From Angiostrongylus vasorum (taxonomy: Eukaryota; Nematoda; Chromadorea; Rhabditida; Metastrongylidae), in contig JADANN010000430.1 of NCBI GenBank assembly GCA_018806985.1, positions 1 to 64,000 on the forward strand: 64,000 nt of DNA. Direction: 5' to 3'. The position numbers and the translations under genes are program-made. The notes below the pieces were generated by a model. That model was not told where the DNA came from. It made no database searches and saw only the letters and a list, made by a program, of their open reading frames with translations. Below are positions 47,801-56,800 of this stretch, one piece after another; the first letter of the stretch is position 1; each line of letters starts with the position of its first letter.

Positions 47801-50800
47801 AAGCATTTAACTTGCTTTTTAAGAAAACTCGATATTTCGTCGATTAATCTAAGAGAAAGAAAACAAGTTATGAGTGGCACCACTTGACGTTCGTTATTAT
47901 TTTTTCCCCCACACCAAACACGGACTAGTTCTTGTTGTCCGCTCAAACTACCTAACGGCCGAGAAAAAGAAGGAGCTTAAAGCGGAGCGAAATCGGTGTT
48001 AATGAAACTGCGCAGTTTTTTATCCACACAGAGTATTTTTTCAGGGATCTCTATTCTGTGAAGAACCAGTATAACTTCACAAATTTCCGCATGATTTTGA
48101 ATAATCGTTTCCATTCTCTACATTTACTTTTTAATATTATAGGAGGTTTTGCAGTAGGTGCAGATAGATGTTTAGGGTCTGGATTATATCCACAATTCTT
48201 CAATCGGGTACCATGGAGCGTTGACTATCGGCCAGTGTTTGATTGATTCGCATTGGATTTTAAAGGTTTTCTCTTCCCTAAAAGTGTCTGCTTTTTCCAC
48301 AGTTTTTTATCTTATTCTCACACTTAGATATCTGGTTATGGTCTATCTCGAATGCTGTTTCGAATGAAAAGCTCTGGTGTTATTGGATCAGAAGAACCTT
48401 TCATTCCAAACGCAGGTCGGAAGGTTTCATAAGGTTTTTAACGTCTAAAACTGATATTAAGAGAGAAGAAACTAAATTTAAGCTCAAAGCGCGTTTGCAA
48501 AATTAGGTAGCTTTTCGATGTTGCATTAAAGATTGCTCGGACAACTAATTTTGACGCGCCTGACGCAATGGTTAGAAGTGCCTTGTGATGCACGTAATCG
48601 CGGTTCGATCCCGTGCGCCGGGCTAACCAAGCATCCCATACTTCGCGTTCCCGAAACTGCTGCGAAAGTTAAGTGGTTGGAAAACGTTGATTTAGGATAT
48701 GGTTAGATCAACTGTTTGTATAAGGCAAATATGCATGTAATCATCTCTACGAATGTAACGGAATGCATGGCGCAACGTTGGGAGAGTGATTAACACAATG
48801 CACCTTATCCACTTCATCGTTTAGGCAGCAAATTATAAAATTTCTTCCCTATTTATATCAGGCATTGTTGAATGTGCAAATCACCTATCTGGGGCAATCT
48901 TACCCATGAACAATTTCACTAAAAACCTGGGATATTTACCCATGAACAGCAAATTTGCTCATATGTTTCACTTATCAGATTTTTAAATGCGTCACTTTTT
49001 GAATTCTTTAGATCTTCACTATTTTGCCCCAGAAGTTCGAGCTGGGCTTCGAGCACATAAGTTCACGAACAAGTTTGAAAGCCTTCACCTAACAAATACA
49101 GCTGGAAAGGTAAAGGCCCTTGTGGTAGTTTTTTTTAATTTTTAGTTTTTTATATCAACTTACCATAGATTACGATTTATGTGGCACCTAATAAGGTCAC
49201 TTTATATTCGAATAACTCGGCGCGTATAGCGCAGTAGTCGGAGGCGTCCTGCAACACACATGTAGAATCGATCCCCCGCGCCCATGGCCCACCAAGCCTT
49301 CCATCCCTCCAGGATTGCCAGTTGGTACCAGACTTGTCTGGGAAGATAGCAGCACTAGCTCGATACATCAGTAGGCCACCGCGAGTCATTGTAAAGGCCA
49401 GATATGCATTCAATGACCTCCAATGATGCTAATGAAGTAGAATGCATGGCGTATCCCTCAAGGATTGATCAACGCCAAAAGCTTTATCCTCTTTTATATT
49501 CGAATAGCTGGTACCTGATTCGCTTTATAGGCAGCTGACATGTGGTCCTTTGGAACGATATTGTTTGAGATTCTTTTTAAACGGAAGTACATCGAATTGG
49601 ACGATCACTATGACTGTGAGCTTATTTCGTTCGCCCAACTTGTTTCTATGTTATATTTTCATTACGTTTTAAAAAAATTACACGGACCTTGGCGCAATGT
49701 TTCCATGCACTGAAGGTTCCTAATTATAAAAGCACGTACAACAACCTTATCAGAACTGTACCACCTTCAAGTACTTTTTTCTGGGTGTCCCACAACAATG
49801 TATAGATGTGTGTTCGTCCTCTCTCGGAGTAATCCAATTTGAAATTTAGTAGGATATATAAGACCAGCTAAGAGCATAACCTCTGCAGGTATTTCAGACA
49901 ATGTCGTCGAAACCCACTTGCAAAGCAGTAAACTTCGGTCTACTGGCGAACGTCAAGGACCAAGAGAGCTATGCAAAAATACGTTGCTTGTGAGGATGAA
50001 GTTAAACAATTGCTGCATACACCCTGGTTATGGGTTTAATAAATCAAGAACTGTAACCAGACTACGGACCGCAACTCCACTATCAGAAGCGAGTTGCTCG
50101 TACTGTGGGGAATTAATGCTTGACTTAACTCCAACACACCTCAAGTGGCTGAAAATGCAATAATTATACATACAGGAGATCTTTGATTCATATTTAATGG
50201 AGGGAAATGGACGTACAACAACAAGATATAATAGCCGGCTTAGAATGGAACCACTATGAAGTGAAACTCGCCTACGCTTGTTCGAATACAACGTCCCATC
50301 CATTCTGAATGAAATGTGATGAAATGTTATTGCAGAGCTTGATTCAAGTCTTTGCTGCTCCCTCAATCCTAGTCAACGGTGGAGCATCCCAGCCCCAGAA
50401 CAACATTTTCGAGTTTTTTTCTTGAGGTATAGCTGGGACTAAACAGCACCAAGGTTGAAGCCCTTCGAGTATGACGTAACGAATTAGGTGGCGACGCTTC
50501 TTGCATCTATGTGATTTCATATTGTCTTCAAAATGAAAGCATTTAAACAGCAAAGAACCACCCCTCCCTCTTTCCTTGAGTTACTGTTGAGTTTTTTGAT
50601 AGCTTTTACACTTCGTTGTCCTACTGCGCATATCTTGGACGCTTTATGAAGCGCCACCAATAAGATACAAGCATCTATACCTCAAAGACCCGAATGTATG
50701 TGTTCTCCTCAAGCTTAGCCATAGGCTTAAGAAGTCCGCCGGTAAAGTTATCGTGCCTTGCTCCGATGAATACTCTCAAAAAGAAAAATAAAACACTTCA

Positions 50801-53800
50801 TAGCATTGGAACGAAGACCGTCCTCTCAAAGTTTGTCGTCCATTAACATAGTGATGACATCAACTGGACATTTATTCAAAACATTCTTCTGCAAAAACCT
50901 GATTACTTATTTTTTCACTGGCTGTTGTTATACAGTTGATCGTCCTACCCTTGGCTTCTAGTCTGTCTTTCACTAGACGAAGAAGAGCAGTGATGCCGCA
51001 TTTTTACTTTAATATAAAATAGTTATAGCTACATAAACTTATCAATGGACTACTCTCTATTGCGACATATATACTCCAGTCGCTAAAGTCCGATTATTAT
51101 CTTTTATCTAATCTTAGGTGAAGATGATGTCTTGATATGCGAAAAAGCTGACATCATTCTCCAGAACCACTCACCTGTAGTGCCCGAAGATCGTGAGATT
51201 CACGCCGATCTTCTCGGCCTTATCCAGAAATGTTGGGATAATACAGTGAGTTCGCCTTAGAATCAACATCTTCACCAATTTTCTACGCAAACTTTGGTAT
51301 CCTTTTCTTGATTCACGTATTGAAACCAACTTTTGGTCGTTTCATTTCCGTTTCTGGAATCGCTATGCTTCATAGAGCTAATTTTTTTCCTTTCATAGAA
51401 TAATGAAGAAATTACATTTTAGAAAAAACCGCCCAGACATCAGTCGTGCTCGAAAAATCACCGATGCCACATTGAAAATGTATGTAAGCTTATTCATCAT
51501 AATAATTTTTCAAGACTATTTCAAAAGATTAAAGATGATAGTTAAACGTGGTAATCCAAATATTTCTAATGGATTTTTTTAGAGGGAGAATAGTCAAAAA
51601 ATGGTAATATTTGAGTCACTGCAATATTTGATAAAAAAGGCATGCCTCTCTTCGTGAAGTAAACACTTGAATGGTATTCAATTTCTTCGGGTCTTCCGTT
51701 AGGCTTGCTACCGTAGCAACGCTAAAATCCTTCGTTATATTCTTCGTATTGTTGTTGAGCAAACACGAGGTGTTATTTTATTCTTTATTCACGAACACGC
51801 TGACGTTTCGGCGGATTTCGCTTTCCTCAGAGCCTGGAAAGGTCAAGTTGACAGCAATCTATTCAGCCAAACACCTCCATAACCAAACAGAGAAAACGCT
51901 AAACCTAGATTTCAATTACATTGAACACAAAGTAGCTTTTTTACACACTCACAGCTTTCTATGAGTCTTCCACTGAATATGTCGCGCGGTGGCCAACCGC
52001 ACAGGGAAGCGTAATGTGCCCCTCCCATCAGAATATTAGGCTTACATACTGCCCAATATCACGCGTGATAATGAGGCATTCTTCTCTGAGGTTCATTTTC
52101 AGATTTCTGGAATTAATCCAGAACATCTCGAGTTTTGCGCTTGTGTTCGCGATTCCTATGCGAGGATCGTGACCCATACTTCCAAGTCCTCCGCTTTTTG
52201 TCTCTGGGTCCTATGCGTGCCTAGTGGGGTATTTGGTTTACGTTTGCCAACTAGGTGTTCTTTTTATGAGGGCACAGAGTGGTCTACCCATTTCGCCAAT
52301 GTGTACTTGTCCGCACGCCTTATAGGAGATCAGATAAACTGCACCCGAGCTCATGCAATCACCGTCTCTACCATCAGGGCAAATTATGCAATTTTGCGTT
52401 GCACATAGACTGTCATATAGGCGGTTACGAACCTTTGTTATATATTGTACTACTTAAAGGTCTGGCTCACTCGTCGATCAAATGATCAAAAATATGGAGG
52501 AGTACACGAATGGGCTAGAAGAGTTGGTCAAGCGTCGAACTGGACTGCTTGAAGAAGCTCAACAAAAAAGCGGATGAATTACTGTCGGAACTACTACCGA
52601 AGTATTCTACTACTTTCCTTCAACTAGACATTGGTTTTCTTTACGACTTTGTTTCTATGACTTTGCGTTCATCGTGCTTTTTTTTCTATCGCAACGATTT
52701 ATTTTTTCGAATTCCATGGAAGAAGAGCAACTTACTGATTGAGAAAATATTTGAGATCGGTGGCTGAAGAACTGAAAGTTGGAAGAAGAGTTGAAGCAAA
52801 AAACTATAAATCAGCTTCCATATTGTATTCTGATATCGTCGGTTTCACGTCACTCTGTTCGGAATCTGAACCAATGGAGGTTATTTTAACCGGACGCTAT
52901 CATAACTTCAAATTATTCAGATAAAAAGACGTAGTGATTCAGCTATATTCAAGGTAGTCGCATTGCTGAGCGGCGTGTTCCAGAAGTTTGATTATATAAT
53001 CAGTGTTCACAACGGATATAAGGTTTGTGACGATAGATCATGGACTTTCTTTCGATCCAAACATAAGTATATCTTAGTGCATGCTTATTGATTTGCCATC
53101 TATCCATAGAAAATAGCAAGGCAATCATCGCCATCGTGTTATCAAGCCTCCTGTGGGAAACAGTTACTGGAAACCTACGTTTCAGATGGAGACTATTGGC
53201 GACGCATACTGTGTCGCTTCTGGTGTTCCAAATCCGAGTAAAACTGAACACGTTTCTAACATCGCCACCATTGCCTTACTTCAAAGAGAGGTGAGTAATT
53301 TTCTAAAAAGAAAAGAAGTTCAGCACCACACATTTGTTTTCTTCTCTCATCACTAGCGGTTAGTTCCGTGTGTGGTCATGGTAAGTCATGTTTAGATTGT
53401 TAAGTATGCCGAAATAGCAAGCAGTATGTTATCTTCAAAGCCATTCTTGCTACCCAACTTCTACCGATAGGCTTCTCGCAATGATGTTGTGGTTGTGTAG
53501 ATTGAGAAGATAAAATCTATGATGATCTCTAGAATTTCGCAAAAAGTCTTCCATGGATTTCAATCTGATTCCACCATCTTACATCGAAACAGCACTTGAT
53601 CATAAATGAAACTTCCGTGAAGAAGATCTTTGATGGTGATTCCTTAGTCAAAAAGTTGGTTGGAGTCTTTCTCAGATAAATTCATTCTTCTGTCCTGACA
53701 TCATCTTGTGAAATTAATACTCGTAAGGATCGCGGTGACTTTTCCACACGTCTTTGCTTTGTAGTCTTTTCGTTTGTCTTATCAACCAAAGTGTATCTAG

Positions 53801-56800
53801 AGAGACAATTTTGGTAGAAGGCACCACAATCTGAACTACGTATTAAAGAAGGCAAGTATTTCTCTAGTATTGTTACGAAATGCATGAGGAGAAAACTTGA
53901 AGTGGAAGTGGTTCACAGAACATCTTGAATACTCACAAATATTTTATTCACTGCCTGTACTCGTGTGAAGACAGCACTTGCACTTCATGTCTCTCTCTGA
54001 CTTACATTTTTTCTAAATTTTGAGATTATTATCTAACACCAGTGTCCAAAGATATCATAACCAATGTGCAGACTAAAGCCTTCTTTGAAGGGGGTATAGT
54101 CAGGTTCTCCCAAAGCCCTAATGTGAAAAACGTCGCCCTTGTCGGCGTTTGCTGTTTTCCAAGAGATTTCTATCCATGAGATGCATTACTTGAATACTTC
54201 GCTAGCCCGGCTTCACTGGAAATCATTTGGACTTTAGAAACAATTCTGATGACTAGAAATTTCCTTGAAGAACATTGACTTTGTTGATTTTGTTCACTGC
54301 AAATCGAGAAAGCCATTCCATCGTTTTTTTCCAGACGGATTGCTAGTCACAGTTACTCTCGCCCTTGTGGACTAAAAGTGTTACCTTGTGACTGGGTTGC
54401 TAGCATGATGACGATGATTGCTTGGACTAGTTTACTCTTAGCTGAAACTTTGATAAGAAATTTTGAATTGCACAGCTTCTGAGTTCCTACTGGACGGTTG
54501 AATCACCGCTCTATATAGCAAATGGATTGTCAAATACACCGCGATAAGGCGGTGCACCATTTCGCGAAGCATATTGGAACGTTCCTCTAAAGCGATTCCA
54601 ATTTTATTTCCACATGCCAAAACGTTTTCACGATTCTGTAGTTTCCCGCATCTCTTCCCTTACCTACAAGTCTCAGATATTCTCAACCATAACAAGTAGA
54701 GCCTTTTCACATTGTAAGGTTGTTGTTATTACATCTTATTACATTTATTATAGATCACTTTATTATTATAAGATAGCACCTGTATGTTTCTAACAAGGAA
54801 AGCGAGTTTGATGTCATCGGATCCCGATATTTTTTGTGCAGTTGTCGGCGAGCTGACTAGATTCTGATGTTGTAATTACAAACGTGCTTGCGGTGAGATG
54901 AGGTATTGCAGAAGTAGGAATGTTCAAAGAAAAATAGGTAGCACCTACGCTTTTCACAGTGAGATTTCTTAGGCTTAAAACACAAAGTGCTATGCGTTAT
55001 GGAGATGAACCTTATCTCAGCCAATGCTTCCGTGAAGTGCAGAAAAGTAGGACGTAATTCAACTTGTGTGTGTTGAGAAAACCGTCAGGATACACATCTA
55101 GGGAAACAATAGCAACATCGCATACATCAGACTGAACCAAAATATTTCACCAAAACTCCTTGCCTAACCTGTGTGGATAAGAGCAGTTGAAAACCTTCCT
55201 ATATTCACCGAATCCCGTTTTTCCTTCCATATGTATTGGTCGGCCAGTGGGATATAGGTCTTCGAGTCAATCCTGACACCAGATAATCACTAGCTCGAAG
55301 AATGCTCAACTTTGTACGAGTTTGCCGCGCGGGACTTTTTGACGTTACCACACAGCGCAATCACAAACTTGGGTAATTAAGTACTTGTGACGATATTAAT
55401 ACAACAAAAATTACATGCCAGTGTTGAAACAATACAAACAATACAACCGGCAAGGCAATAGTAGGAGTGAATAAGCGAGAGCAAGATGATGAGCTACAGG
55501 TGATCCTTGAGAAAAGAGCGCAGTTCTTCGTAGGCTGGTGGCGTTATATGATATGCGAATGTGATATAGAATACAGCAGTCCGTTACGAGATTGATATGT
55601 TACAATGCGCATGTGAGATTGTAATAAGGTACGATGAGGATAACATATGTAGGAATAGCGTATGTACTTCAGACAGTTGTTAGATTAACATTCCATAGCG
55701 CTCACATGACGATTGTCAGTGACCTCAAGATTTCAATGATGCAAAAAGTGTGAAACTGAATTAACATTATTCTGAGTCCATGCAAACCATGGGGCGTAAC
55801 CAAGTCTTAGCTAACGTTTGTGCGAATGCAGATAGTACATACAGCTGGCAGCGGCTCATTCAGTCCTCTAACTGCTGGGCAAAGACGAACTGTTCCTACA
55901 AAAGATTACAGAAGCCTTTTTCGGCCAGATACGAAGCAAGTGCACGAGATGGTTACTAAGAAACAATTTGCCGAAACTACAACGAAAGTGCATGCAGATA
56001 CAGAAAACATCCGTTGTTTGTGGAGATTTGCCTTTACATATAGCCTAAAAAAGAAAGGATAAATAGGGCCACTGGTAGGAATGGTTAGCATAGTAATCCT
56101 ACGGTAATATAGAAAACAGGAACTATCCGAGGAATGGTTACTGTACCATTTCGCATTTACTTCTACAGGTGTGTGTTCTCCTCTGCGGTCTGGTCTCCTC
56201 TTCTTCACCCAGCACATAAAAAATTTTAAGAAAGTCCATGTACGGTGGAGAAAAAAATCGATGGAAAGACCCATTGCAGTTCCTGTACGACTTCATGATA
56301 CCACATCGGCCTGGTCAGTATCTTCACTGCCGCTGGGGATTCAATACTGGTCCAGTATTCACTGGCGTTGTAGGGATTCGGGCACCTCGCTACTCCGTTT
56401 TCGGTCCAACAGTAAGTTTCATCTGCATGATTTTTTTTACCACGTGCATACTTTTTCATAGGACTGACTTTTCCTAAATGGTTTGCCCACAATATAATTG
56501 AGAATAGCCTGTGACCACATCGAGTAGCAAATAACGTTCACTTAAAGTTCATCGACGTAATCAGTGCAAATAGAAATTTTTTTTAATAACTCTTCTATGC
56601 TTTCGCATTTTACTAAGACATTTAGTCGGCTGATTTAGGAGTATCTACTTATTGATTCCCTGCTAACTTAGTTGCTTATGTGGCAGAATGCTTCTTTTAG
56701 GCCAGCGCTAATTATATAATCCAATAATACATAATTATATGGTGCTGAGCTATTTGCAAAACTCAGGACCGCAGGTGTATACGATGGGGAACGAATGCGT

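Noticed and set aside
47662..47946. Minus-strand frame of 94 codons in a gcy intron
   Set aside because: No family features; the plus strand has an exon-like stretch here too, but it does not fit the cyclase family.
48553..48620. Possible tRNA gene
   Set aside because: A and B boxes and a T stem are present, but the acceptor stem does not pair and the body continues as a diverged SINE A.
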